A stretch of DNA of 20,133 bases from a virus: positions 1-20,133 of the IMG/VR virus record IMGVR_UViG_3300031951_001527; one strand, written 5' to 3'. Under the pieces are notes generated by a model. The model had not been told where the DNA came from, did not search any database, and saw only the letters and a program-made list of their open reading frames with translations. A program made the translations under genes and the position numbers. Below are positions 6,751 through 13,068 of this stretch, in pieces (position 1 is the first letter of the stretch; each line of letters starts with the position of its first letter).

Positions 6751-6793
6751 CAAATATAGTAAAAATTTGTTACAATAGTCGGAAATTTTCCGA
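6751..6793 (-). promoter_or_regulatory. Possible promoter with palindromic operator
   Basis: Minus-strand TATATTTG (6758-6751) matches the Bacteroidota -7 consensus. Where the -33 TTTG box is expected there is instead a perfect 7-1-7 inverted repeat, TCGGAAATTTTCCGA (6779-6793). The arrangement resembles a promoter that depends on, or is blocked by, a regulator bound at the palindrome. Transcription would run through the hairpin at 6670-6704 into the structured RNA, giving an attenuator-like order. The match is partial, so activity is inferred. Confidence 0.35.
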
Positions 6794-6831
6794 ATTTGTC
6801 CTGTTTTTTTAGCAAAAAAGTGGACATTTAC

Positions 6832-8685
6832 TTATGAAATTTCACAAGCACCACCAGCACAAGCGGCCTCTCCTAGTAGGCTTGTATTGTCGCTAATTTC
6901 TACAATATTTGCGACATTTATCTTGCTCACAACCTTAGATAATTCAAGGTAGGTGGCCTCATCAATATCCTCAAAAGGAGTCTGCTTATATGAACCCAAA
7001 TCCTGTGGCATAAACGACAAACCATTGTAGTGATTTTGGTTTTCCCACAGCCATCCTCCAACGATTCCCCATTCATTTGGTTTCATAGTTACGCTCGCTG
7101 ATACATTGTGCGTATTCTCGCCATAAACGTGGCCAGGTTTGATCCATTTCTCGTGGAGCAACTTCACCCTTTCCAAGAACTGAATTGCACTTTCTGAGTG
7201 CCTAGTAATCGCTCCTTTAGGTGCAGCGATTGGAACACACACATAAGCCTCAGTAGCAGTAGACAAACTATCTTCCAATAGTTCCGGGTGATTGATTGCC
7301 AAATAGGTGTAGAGTGCTTCGCTCTTGCCCACTTTCATTCTACGAATGTAGTACTCTGAGTGCCAAGCGTGAACACCAGATGAGCATCCCAATACGATTG
7401 ATGAAGTTCCTGATGGCTTGATTGTAGTAATACGAGCAGAAGGATTGATTCCAATTTCTTTAGCGACAACTTTGTTGGTTCTGTAAGCCATCTCAGCAGC
7501 TTCTGGCATATCTAAATCAAGAACTTTGCCCGATGCAATACCAGTCATTCCGATTCCCAATAAGGCTTCTCTTTCGGTTACTTCTTTCCATTGGGGTCTC
7601 AGATAATGAAAATCGGTGTAAGATGCCTGCAATGTTCCAATAAAGGCAGCAGCAGCCGTTCTCTCTTCGAAATCGTGCTGATCTTTCAAATCAGATGCAT
7701 TAATCTCCACTAGATTACAGAATTGGAATGAGTTCAAAGAAATCTCAGCACAAGGATTGGTGCCAAGTTCCAAGTCATTGGTAAAGAAGAAACCAGGCTC
7801 ACCTGAGTTGCTTATCTCAACCTTCTTCCACAAATCTAAGAATTCATTCTTTGTGATTTTACCACGGAGCAATTTAGCACTATTGTTAGCACGTCCACGT
7901 TGTGGGTTGGCTATGTACCACTCACCAAATTTGCAGGTCAACATCTCTTCATCATCGTGATCAAACAAGGCAATCATTGCTGACCTACGGATACCACCAG
8001 CCAAAACTGCGTTTGCAATGTGACATAGGATATCGTGGCACTCCAATGATGATAGTTGTTCTCCATCTTGTTTGCGTTCAAAAATGGCTTCAATCTGAGC
8101 CAAACAGATACGCAATGGTTCGGGACCAGGAGCAACACCACCTGATGTGATTAGTCTTTCGCCTTTTGCTCGTATCGATCTAAAATCGAAATTAGGCTTC
8201 CAGTTGCTGAGTCCAAAATAGGATTTGACCAAAACTTTAACTGCATCAGCCCAGCCTTCAATATTGTCAGGAATGAGATACCTTCTCTTTTTCGTAGCTC
8301 TAGAAATGGCAGGCAACTTAGCAATATGGTTATGGCTAACACTATAACCCACTCCAGTACCTGAAAGCAAAAGGAACATAGTCTCACTAAAAGCCCTATA
8401 ATCGTCAATATGAAGGTAACTACAGTTAAAAAGACGAGCGTTATTAACTTCAATAGGCTTACCAGCAAATTGAAGGGAACGCATCGAGGGGAGGATTTTT
8501 TTATCATAAACGAATGTATAGGCTTGTCTAATTTGTTTTTCTAAATGAGGAAATTTACGAATGTGCATCTGCATATTGCGATCTGCAATTTCGTTCCAAA
8601 TTTCTCTTCTTTGAACAGGCTCATCGTATTTGGCGTACTTAGACCAAACAACGATGTCCGATAGTATTTCGTGATTGATTTCCAT
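6832..8685 (-). CDS. nrdJ: Class II (adenosylcobalamin-dependent) ribonucleotide reductase, monomeric NrdJ type
   Basis: 617 residues from ATG 8685, which follows the MazG stop after one base; a GTG at 8715 would add ten residues but overlap that gene by 29 bases. It converts ribonucleotides to deoxyribonucleotides with a B12-generated thiyl radical. Key positions: the redox Cys in LFNCSYLH (about Cys88), SGTGVGYS loop (108-115), active-site NPCAEISL (Asn310, Cys312, Glu314), partner Cys in FCNLVE (Cys323), phosphate-binding PSGTSS and the C-terminal swinging-arm pair CAGGAC at the very end. No N-terminal ATP cone is seen and no small subunit gene is nearby, both consistent with the Lactobacillus RTPR-like monomeric class II enzymes common in phages. 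Oxygen independence and reliance on host or imported cobalamin follow from the class. It shares a transcription unit with MazG and is followed by a terminator. Confidence 0.93.
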   Translation of the reverse strand: MEINHEILSDIVVWSKYAKYDEPVQRREIWNEIADRNMQMHIRKFPHLEKQIRQAYTFVYDKKILPSMRSLQFAGKPIEVNNARLFNCSYLHIDDYRAFSETMFLLLSGTGVGYSVSHNHIAKLPAISRATKKRRYLIPDNIEGWADAVKVLVKSYFGLSNWKPNFDFRSIRAKGERLITSGGVAPGPEPLRICLAQIEAIFERKQDGEQLSSLECHDILCHIANAVLAGGIRRSAMIALFDHDDEEMLTCKFGEWYIANPQRGRANNSAKLLRGKITKNEFLDLWKKVEISNSGEPGFFFTNDLELGTNPCAEISLNSFQFCNLVEINASDLKDQHDFEERTAAAAFIGTLQASYTDFHYLRPQWKEVTEREALLGIGMTGIASGKVLDLDMPEAAEMAYRTNKVVAKEIGINPSARITTIKPSGTSSIVLGCSSGVHAWHSEYYIRRMKVGKSEALYTYLAINHPELLEDSLSTATEAYVCVPIAAPKGAITRHSESAIQFLERVKLLHEKWIKPGHVYGENTHNVSASVTMKPNEWGIVGGWLWENQNHYNGLSFMPQDLGSYKQTPFEDIDEATYLELSKVVSKINVANIVEISDNTSLLGEAACAGGACEIS

Positions 8686-8686
8686 A

Positions 8687-9085
8687 TCAAAATGCCTTTC
8701 CGTGTTTGTAACCACGCATAGAATTATACTTCATTTTCAATTCGATATGCTTCTCAAGGTCGATGTTCATACCTCCACACAAATCAAACAAACGAATGGC
8801 TACGTCTGCGATTTCATCTTCGAAAGTTGACTTGATTTTCTCTTCAAATAAAGACTTCCAAATACCTCTGTTCATTTGGAATTCCTCATCGGTGTATTGC
8901 AACTGAATGTCGTGCATCAAACCATCAGCAACTGCTTTTTCAGCATACTGATTTTTACGCAATGCTTCTTGTGCTTCTGCCAATTCAGATACTACAAGCA
9001 TTAACATTTCGGACACATTTCTCTCTGTGTCCCAAAAGCCTTTTTCTTTGGCTGTTCCGTGTGCTCTTGCTATTAAATTTTTCAT
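8687..9085 (-). CDS. MazG-like nucleotide pyrophosphohydrolase
   Basis: 132 residues, all helical. The MazG/all-alpha NTP pyrophosphatase metal site is visible as SELAEAQEAL (about 33-42, E-x-x-E type) and FEDEIADVAIRLFDL (about 88-102, E-x-x-D type), then a helix with IDLEKHIELKMKYN. The product likely hydrolyses a (d)NTP or a related nucleotide to the monophosphate and PPi, sanitising or biasing the nucleotide pool; the same family in phages has been proposed to act on ppGpp, which the sequence cannot settle. It begins a two-gene unit with the ribonucleotide reductase, behind a consensus promoter, so both act in nucleotide supply for phage DNA synthesis. Confidence 0.88.
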   Translation of the reverse strand: MKNLIARAHGTAKEKGFWDTERNVSEMLMLVVSELAEAQEALRKNQYAEKAVADGLMHDIQLQYTDEEFQMNRGIWKSLFEEKIKSTFEDEIADVAIRLFDLCGGMNIDLEKHIELKMKYNSMRGYKHGKAF

Positions 9086-9093
9086 AAGGGCTA

Positions 9094-9125
9094 CAAATAT
9101 AATCTGAGCCCAAACCTAAAGCAAA
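9094..9125 (-). promoter_or_regulatory. Bacteroidota-type promoter for mazG-nrdJ
   Basis: Minus-strand TTTG (9125-9122), 20-base spacer, TATATTTG (9101-9094), then 8 bases to the mazG ATG at 9085. This is a full match to TTTG-N19-21-TAnnTTTG, the housekeeping promoter of Bacteroidota. It abuts the stop codon of the preceding small gene and allows the nucleotide-metabolism pair to be expressed separately from the structural operon. Confidence 0.72.
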
Positions 9126-9401
9126 TTATTTTTTGGTTGTTTTTCCGTTCTTACCGTTACGAGCACGGTTGGTAGCACGCTTCTCAAGCACCATACTACC
9201 TGACTTTGTGTGACTTAAGTCAACACCACTAGAATGACGCTTGCCATAAATTTTTCTCTTGCGTGCCTCAGCATTAAGTTCAACACGTTTTGCAACCTGA
9301 TCAGGTCGCTTATTGAATGCCTTTTGGGTAGTGTAATCCCTACCAGTTGCTTTGGTGCTTCCGGGCTTTTTACTTTTTCCTACGATTGTGTTCTTGGCCA
9401 T
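9126..9401 (-). CDS. Small basic phage protein
   Basis: 91 residues from ATG 9401 (a TTG at 9413 would add four). Highly basic throughout. The C-terminal part GVDLSHTKSGSM...LEKRATNRARNGKN resembles short phage proteins that carry a degenerate HNH-like D-(V/L)-x-H-K ... N-R-x-R-N-G pattern, but the second His and metal ligands of a working HNH site are not evident. It may bind nucleic acid through charge; a nuclease function is unlikely. It is the last gene of the small-gene operon and overlaps the preceding gene by 32 bases. Confidence 0.72.
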   Translation of the reverse strand: MAKNTIVGKSKKPGSTKATGRDYTTQKAFNKRPDQVAKRVELNAEARKRKIYGKRHSSGVDLSHTKSGSMVLEKRATNRARNGKNGKTTKK

Positions 9402-9489
9402 CTTGTTTATCAATTATTTCTCCAATGATGTAGGACATTCCTATTGTAAAGGTAACAAATAATAACCCAAATAGGAATCCACCAATCAT
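9370..9489 (-). CDS. Tiny single-TM membrane protein (39 aa)
   Basis: ATG 9489 overlaps the stop of the upstream gene in an ATGA junction; stop TAA at 9370-9372. Residues 2-24 form one hydrophobic segment beginning IGGFLFGLLFVTFTIGMSYI, followed by a polar tail EIIDKQDGQEHNRRKK with a basic end, predicting N-out/C-in topology. The exact junction and the clean TM/positive-tail layout argue for a real gene. It could be a small holin, antiholin or membrane effector; no family recognised. Confidence 0.6.
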   Translation of the reverse strand: MIGGFLFGLLFVTFTIGMSYIIGEIIDKQDGQEHNRRKK

Positions 9490-9830
9490 TTCTTTTTGAT
9501 GTTAGTAACTCTTTTACCCATACCAACTCTTGATTTCTCTGCTTTCTTTGCAACCAATTTAGATGGACTTAATTCTGATTTGGTTACTGGGGTTTTTGAT
9601 GATACTCTTTTTGACGGACGGCAATACTCGTTCTTTCCTCCAGCACCGCAAGCTTTGCCGCTCTTGGTGTCTACCCACTTCTCCGCTCCCCATCTTTTTA
9701 GATCTGAGCCCGCCTTTGTCTTCTTTACATTACCAGATGCTTTTCTACACTTGGCAATTGCTTGTGATGCCCTTGCAGAAGGGAATACAGCGTACTTAGC
9801 TTTGACCTTAGTGTAACAAGCATCTTTCAT
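9486..9830 (-). CDS. DUF5872-like basic phage protein
   Basis: 114 residues. The sequence order CYTKVKAKYAVFPSARASQAIAKCRK (residues 5-30), RWGAEKWVD (46-54), KACGAGG (59-65), YCRPSKRVSSKTP (69-81) matches the pattern I associate with DUF5872, a family of phage and giant-virus proteins of unknown role. Four or more Cys in fixed spacing (Cys5, Cys28, Cys61, Cys70) could bind zinc or form disulfides. Lysine-rich tail. Coupled on both sides by ATGA junctions. Confidence 0.7.
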   Translation of the reverse strand: MKDACYTKVKAKYAVFPSARASQAIAKCRKASGNVKKTKAGSDLKRWGAEKWVDTKSGKACGAGGKNEYCRPSKRVSSKTPVTKSELSPSKLVAKKAEKSRVGMGKRVTNIKKK

Positions 9831-9973
9831 CCTTGACCTCTGTATTTTTTAACGTAGTTCTTACTAGTCTTTAAAGAAGAACTCTTCTTTTTAGAAACAA
9901 CACCCGGTCTTTTGATGGATGCCTTTGGCTTCCACTTGGTAGCCTCTTTACTTGATTTTACTTTTGCTGCCAT
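9827..9973 (-). CDS. Small Lys/Ser-rich protein (48 aa)
   Basis: ATG 9973 to TGA 9827, too short for routine ORF calling. It lies 16 bases inside the preceding gene and its stop shares ATGA with the next start. Sequence is strongly basic with PKASIKRPG, a KKKSSSLKTSKNY run and ending in YVKKYRGQG. The KKYRGQG ending looks conserved in small phage proteins of this kind, but I cannot name the family. Probably binds nucleic acid or an acidic partner. Confidence 0.65.
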   Translation of the reverse strand: MAAKVKSSKEATKWKPKASIKRPGVVSKKKSSSLKTSKNYVKKYRGQG

Positions 9974-10404
9974 ATATACATTCTGAAATAATCAAACTCT
10001 TCTTTACCGCCTTCTTCAACGTAGTTCAAGTAAGCCTCGTATATTGGGCCTCCGAAACTAACTTCTTGATAAGAGGTGTCAACACCACTACCAATCATTT
10101 TAACTTGGTAGAATTCAACCTTTTGTTCAATCACCTCCATTGCTTTTACTACCTGCTCTGTTTTGGCTTCAGCAACTATAACAGCTTCTTTCAGTTCGGC
10201 TTTTTCCTCTTGCTTTTGTGCAACAAGTGCTGCACTTTTGGTTTGAGCAACTTTGGTTACCTCTGAGGCCAAACTCAAATTCCTTTGGATTTTCGCCATC
10301 ATCATTTCAATCTCATCTACAGGAGGAGTAGTAACTGCTCCTACAGGAAATGAAATTTCAATCAATAATAAAAATACGCAAAATGCAATAATGAGCGTTC
10401 TCAC
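9958..10404 (-). CDS. Exported coiled-coil protein
   Basis: 148 residues from a GTG at 10404 overlapping the upstream stop (GTGA). Residues 2-23 are a hydrophobic signal sequence or anchor (TLIIAFCVFLLLIEISF then PVGA, a plausible cleavage site at Ala23). Residues about 33-105 are Ala/Glu/Lys/Gln-rich with heptad spacing, a coiled coil lying in the periplasm. The C-terminal 40 residues are acidic/aromatic. Together with the neighbouring two-TM and TM-coiled-coil genes this could be part of an envelope-disruption set (Rz1/Rz-like in layout, although no lipobox Cys is present). Function not established. Confidence 0.6.
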   Translation of the reverse strand: MRTLIIAFCVFLLLIEISFPVGAVTTPPVDEIEMMMAKIQRNLSLASEVTKVAQTKSAALVAQKQEEKAELKEAVIVAEAKTEQVVKAMEVIEQKVEFYQVKMIGSGVDTSYQEVSFGGPIYEAYLNYVEEGGKEEFDYFRMYIWQQK

Positions 10405-10682
10405 AATTTTTTAACTGTGTTGATAATCCGCAGTTCTGTTATGGCCGCAGATAGAGCAGAATCTGATTTCTTTAGAGCCGCTCCCATTTTATCCACCTTG
10501 ATTTCAAGGGCATCAATCTTCTTGTTAGATTTTTCAATCTGATCAAGATAACTCGTCTTACCGTCATAGTACAGATAGCTAACAGCCAGCAGCATACAAA
10601 AAGCCACACCTGCAACTGGATTCTTTTTGAAATCATCGAAGGAGATGGGTAAGGGGTTAGTTTTAACTTTTGGGGTGCTCAT
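10401..10682 (-). CDS. Single-TM protein with coiled coil (i-spanin- or holin-like layout)
   Basis: 93 residues. Residues 14-21 are FDDFKKNP, followed by one TM helix (about 22-39, VAGVAFCMLLAVSYLYY) and a long charged coiled coil (42-80, with regular Ile/Leu/Met heptads). A short cytoplasmic head, TM and coiled-coil ectodomain is the layout of inner-membrane spanins and of some small phage holin-like proteins. Preceded by the two-TM gene and followed by the exported coiled-coil gene, with ATGA and GTGA junctions. The phage already has a u-spanin-like gene, so the role here is uncertain. Confidence 0.6.
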   Translation of the reverse strand: MSTPKVKTNPLPISFDDFKKNPVAGVAFCMLLAVSYLYYDGKTSYLDQIEKSNKKIDALEIKVDKMGAALKKSDSALSAAITELRIINTVKKL

Positions 10683-10852
10683 TCTTTTATCTTTTTATAG
10701 TAGTAGATAATTGCCATAACGCCTGATACACAGCCGATTAGCCCAACGGCTACAGCTACTACAGGTTGCCAAGCAGTTGCTATAGAAATTAAAGCGGAGG
10801 CCCCAGTCAAAATCGTAAGCCCATCGGCTGTGGAATCAGTTTGTTGAATCAT
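10679..10852 (-). CDS. Two-TM small membrane protein, holin candidate (57 aa)
   Basis: ATG 10852 shares TAATG with the upstream stop, and the stop TGA 10679 shares ATGA with the next start. A polar N-terminus (MIQQTDSTAD) precedes two hydrophobic helices, about 11-28 and 30-52 (around LTILTGASALISIA and VAVGLIGCVSGVMAII), and a short basic tail KKIKE. This size and layout match class II holins, which make the inner-membrane lesion that triggers lysis. No family signature confirms it. Confidence 0.62.
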   Translation of the reverse strand: MIQQTDSTADGLTILTGASALISIATAWQPVVAVAVGLIGCVSGVMAIIYYYKKIKE

Positions 10853-11004
10853 TACTTTTTTTTGATTTTTGCAGTTACTGTTTTTGTCAAACCCATCCTA
10901 GTCTTTATTCCTTTTGGCTTTGGGTATTTCGCATTATCCATATATGCTATAAATGCACTTTTTGGTGCAGCCTTAGAAGTAGATTTTGGTTTTGGTTGTT
11001 TCAT
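10852..11004 (-). CDS. Small Lys/Pro-rich protein (50 aa)
   Basis: ATG 11004 follows the upstream stop with no gap, and its TAA shares an A with the next ATG (TAATG). Basic N-terminus (KQPKPKSTSK), a short hydrophobic/aromatic centre FIAYMDNAKYP, and a Lys/Thr-rich end (TVTAKIKKK). No TM segment. The centre could be a short folding motif flanked by unstructured basic arms. Unknown function. Confidence 0.62.
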   Translation of the reverse strand: MKQPKPKSTSKAAPKSAFIAYMDNAKYPKPKGIKTRMGLTKTVTAKIKKK

Positions 11005-11250
11005 TTAATAAAGATTTATTGATGAAGGTTTGCCTTTTTTCTTTGGTAAATTTACCGTTTTACCAGTTGGAGTGCCTTTTTTCTTTGGCAATGGTTTTAG
11101 TGCACTAGGCTTGCTTGGTGCGGCAGATTTTGGAGGACCAGTGGTTTTTCCCATAGCTTTCGCTTTAGCAAATCTTGCTTTTGCCTTCGCTGCATCTTTT
11201 AAAGATACCTTCATTCCTGTAGGCATCTTTGGATTTTTTGGAGTCATCAT
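11005..11250 (-). CDS. Lys/Ala-rich protein, paralogue of the next upstream gene
   Basis: 81 residues. Starts MMTP, then the block PTGMKVSLKDAAKAKARFAK (10-29) and KAMGKTTG, nearly the same as in the 98-residue protein encoded at 11274-11570. The C-terminal half has two copies of the unit LPKKKGxP (LPKKKGTP and LPKKKGKP) about 14 residues apart. The high Lys and Ala content and lack of hydrophobic core suggest a histone-tail-like or nucleic-acid-binding peptide; this is inference. Confidence 0.65.
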   Translation of the reverse strand: MMTPKNPKMPTGMKVSLKDAAKAKARFAKAKAMGKTTGPPKSAAPSKPSALKPLPKKKGTPTGKTVNLPKKKGKPSSINLY

Positions 11251-11610
11251 AGTTGTATTTATTTATTTTGATTTTAGAATCCCCCTTCGCTGCGTAGACC
11301 ACCAGCATTTACAGGACGTTTTACAATGCCTTTTCCTTTATTAAGGCGATTTGGTCCTTTGGTTAACCCACCTTTACTACCTGGAAGGGCTGGGAGGTTT
11401 TTTTTCATACCGCCTTTGGCTTTCGGAGTGTCTTTTTTCATTTTTGGTCCAATGCTGCCTGTTGTTTTTCCAGTAGCTTTCAATTTAGCAAATTTTGCTT
11501 TTGCCTTCATTGCATCTTTTGGCTTAACCTTCATTCCTGTAGGCTTAACCGGTTTGTTGGTATACATCATAGTTTTATTTACTTATTGTGTTATTTAGAA
11601 TCCCCCTTCG
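11150..11610 (-). repeat. Imperfect tandem duplication of a ~320-bp unit
   Basis: Segments about 11157-11289 and 11478-11610 are closely similar: the PTGMKV-KDA-KAKA coding block, the start region (ATGATG), the ~24-base intergenic A/T stretch and the last bases of the upstream gene. The clearest exact piece is TTTAGAATCCCCCTTCG at 11273-11289 and 11594-11610, which includes the stop codon and encodes a Glu-Gly-Gly-Phe end in two different proteins. The repeat therefore copies a gene junction, not only a gene. Confidence 0.7.
11274..11570 (-). CDS. Lys/Gly-rich protein, paralogue of the downstream 81-aa protein
   Basis: 98 residues. Begins MMYTNKPVKPTGMKVKPKDA; residues 9-38 match the same block in the 81-residue protein encoded at 11005-11250 (PTGMKV-x-x-KDA-x-KAKA-x-FAK-x-KA-x-GKTTG). 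The middle and C-terminus are Gly/Lys/Pro/Leu-rich with no hydrophobic core, ending RSEGGF. The same final EGGF and surrounding bases end the next upstream gene. Likely arose by tandem duplication; the function is unknown, with DNA binding possible from charge. Confidence 0.65.
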   Translation of the reverse strand: MMYTNKPVKPTGMKVKPKDAMKAKAKFAKLKATGKTTGSIGPKMKKDTPKAKGGMKKNLPALPGSKGGLTKGPNRLNKGKGIVKRPVNAGGLRSEGGF

Positions 11611-12212
11611 TTATTACGTCCTTGTGGAAGGCACAAGTTATTTCCTCTGCCTCCAGGAATACACTTGGATGCTTGTTTGGATTTTTTTCTGTTCTGCTTA
11701 CGCATTTCCTCCATAGTCTTAGGTTTAGATTTGATTTCTCTCAAATCACTTTTGGCTTTTTGTCTAAGTTCTCTTGGAGTTGATTTTTCAGCACCTTTGT
11801 CAGTTCGCATACTAATCAGCTCATTAATTGCTGTTCTTCTATTGCGACTCAATTCATACTGTTGACCATCTTTATATACAGTTGGTCCTGACTTTTTTGA
11901 TCTTGCACTTTTTATTCGTGCACGACCAACAGAAGCATTAGGTCGGAAAAGTGAGGGAACCTTACCTTTACCTGCTGAAAATGCTTCAGCTACATTGTAA
12001 GAAAGAGTGTTATCTTTTTTTCCTGCTTTCTTTGCTGCTACTTTTATTTGGCGAGTATCTCTTATAGCTGCAGCAGCGTTTTTGACACCAGATACTGCTT
12101 TCTTTGCTGCTGTAGCAGCACCGGCTGTTGCCGCTTTTACTTCTGCTTTAGTCCGTGTTACACGAGAACGAACTTTCTGCATAATTGGTCCGGGAGTTTT
12201 CTTAATAGCCAT
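11595..12212 (-). CDS. Large Lys/Arg/Ala-rich basic protein (205 aa)
   Basis: The longest of the basic set. The N-terminal third (residues about 15-70) is Ala/Lys/Val-rich with an alternating AA-K pattern (VKAATAGAATAAKKAVSGVK), like the helical tails of H1-type histones or bacterial histone-like proteins. The middle has a tyrosine-containing segment VYKDGQQYELSRNRR (about 111-125) and a helical region with TPRELRQKAKSDLREIKSKP (about 145-164). The C-terminus has two Cys (CIPGGRGNNLC) and ends NNEGGF, sharing EGGF with its neighbour. Begins in a TAATG junction. A DNA-condensing or virion-packaged role is plausible, not shown. Confidence 0.68.
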   Translation of the reverse strand: MAIKKTPGPIMQKVRSRVTRTKAEVKAATAGAATAAKKAVSGVKNAAAAIRDTRQIKVAAKKAGKKDNTLSYNVAEAFSAGKGKVPSLFRPNASVGRARIKSARSKKSGPTVYKDGQQYELSRNRRTAINELISMRTDKGAEKSTPRELRQKAKSDLREIKSKPKTMEEMRKQNRKKSKQASKCIPGGRGNNLCLPQGRNNEGGF

Positions 12213-12442
12213 TATGGTCTTTTTTTGTTTCCTAAGTAAGACTTACCTGTCAAACGTCTTTTAGTGTTAACCATATCGGCAACAGCACCGACAGCAGTAG
12301 CAGCCATACCACCAATTTTCATTGCGGTTTGCTTACGTTTTTTAGCAGCACCAGCAGCACTCAAAGGAGGCTTAACCTTGCTGGTCTGTTTCATAACCTG
12401 TTTTTTGGTTACGGCTCCGATAGTTGGTTTCTTCGGTTTCAT
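12212..12442 (-). CDS. Small basic protein with a weak hydrophobic segment
   Basis: 76 residues flanked by TAATG junctions on both sides. Basic N-terminus (KPKKPTIGAVTKKQVMKQTS), an Ala/Gly/Met stretch IGGMAATAVGAVADMV (about 43-58) that could be a short membrane-associated or buried helix, and a basic C-terminus (TKRRLTGKSYLGNKKRP). No family recognised. Confidence 0.62.
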   Translation of the reverse strand: MKPKKPTIGAVTKKQVMKQTSKVKPPLSAAGAAKKRKQTAMKIGGMAATAVGAVADMVNTKRRLTGKSYLGNKKRP

Positions 12443-12708
12443 TATTTTTTAGTTTTGATTGTTTTAGTAGGTATGGTTTTTTCAAATGTCTTTGAATAAC
12501 CAGGACCCTTAGGTTTAAACTGCTGCAAACCAGTCTTATTAAAGATAGCAGCACTATCTTGATAGCCTTGAGATGGAGGTCCCATTCTATAGACATTAGT
12601 AGTTGGTTCTGTTTTTGGTTTTGGTGCATTAACACTACCCATAGCCGCTCTCTTCATCATATACTCTTGCATAGATGGTGAGCCTTTCTTTTTATCGTTT
12701 TTTGCCAT
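12442..12708 (-). CDS. Small basic, Pro-rich protein
   Basis: 88 residues from ATG 12708, which lies 17 bases inside the upstream gene. Met-rich helical patch SMQEYMMKRAAMGS (about 12-25), then Pro/Thr/Gln-rich (PKPKTEPTT, GPPSQGYQDS), ending in a Lys/Thr tail (TIPTKTIKTKK). Looks largely unstructured, with one short helix. No family recognised; part of the same coupled operon. Confidence 0.6.
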   Translation of the reverse strand: MAKNDKKKGSPSMQEYMMKRAAMGSVNAPKPKTEPTTNVYRMGPPSQGYQDSAAIFNKTGLQQFKPKGPGYSKTFEKTIPTKTIKTKK

Positions 12709-12976
12709 TTTTCTTGGATTTAATTGGTATATTTAATTTAACATTTGCTCCGTAAGATTTTCCTGTTCCGATCTGAGCCCCAAGAGTAAGATTTTTATTT
12801 ACTCTTCTCTCTACACCGATATCGGCATTTCTATAACCCGGACCAACATTAGCCTTGCCGATTACAGTTGTTTTCTTACGCTGAACAGAAACGGTTCCTC
12901 CTCCACCTATATTCTTTCCTTCTCCATACGCATACAGAGATAATTTCGGAGGCCCTTTCTTTACGGTCTTTTTCAT
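12692..12976 (-). CDS. Small basic protein with beta-barrel-like strands
   Basis: 94 residues. Differs from its neighbours: after a basic start, residues about 27-85 alternate polar and apolar positions with glycine turns (GTVSVQRKKTTVIGKANVG, GYRNADIGVERRVNKNLTLG, AQIGTGKSYGANVKLNIPI), the texture of antiparallel beta hairpins such as outer-membrane barrels. The tail is KSKKNGKKR and there is no signal peptide. It could be a small beta protein of the virion. Starts in an ATGA junction. Confidence 0.6.
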   Translation of the reverse strand: MKKTVKKGPPKLSLYAYGEGKNIGGGGTVSVQRKKTTVIGKANVGPGYRNADIGVERRVNKNLTLGAQIGTGKSYGANVKLNIPIKSKKNGKKR

Positions 12977-13068
12977 TTGTTCTTTTTGACTTTGATTTTC
13001 CCACTAGGTTTAGTCGGCTTTGAGTTGTTGTGTTCTAGCTTCTTCGCTACAAAATTACAATTATACAT
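12973..13068 (-). CDS. Tiny basic protein (31 aa)
   Basis: ATG 13068 shares TAATG with the upstream stop and its TGA shares ATGA with the next start, so it exactly fills the gap between two genes. The sequence starts MYNCNFVAKKLEHNN and ends in a Lys/Pro/Ser-rich tail. It could be a true micro-protein or a coupling spacer; the paired junctions are the main support. Confidence 0.5.
   Translation of the reverse strand: MYNCNFVAKKLEHNNSKPTKPSGKIKVKKNK

Noticed and set aside
6798-6825. Hairpin GTCC...GGAC with an A/T inner stem just after the reductase stop
   Set aside because: The stem has a 2x2 internal mismatch and no T-run follows it on the minus strand; the hairpin at 6670-6704 is a far better terminator.
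8151-8507. 118-codon minus-strand open frame with hydrophobic composition
   Set aside because: It lies wholly inside the ribonucleotide reductase gene in another frame; the reductase motifs are intact through this stretch, so this is a shadow frame.
9126-9401. HNH endonuclease call for the 91-aa basic protein
   Set aside because: Only an SH-K ... N-R-x-R-N-G echo of the fold is present; the second catalytic His and metal ligands are not evident.
11030-12452. Several plus-strand frames rich in Phe, Ala and Leu opposite the basic genes
   Set aside because: They are complements of lysine- and alanine-rich coding sequence (AAR to TTY, GCN to NGC); the apparent TM segments are an artefact.
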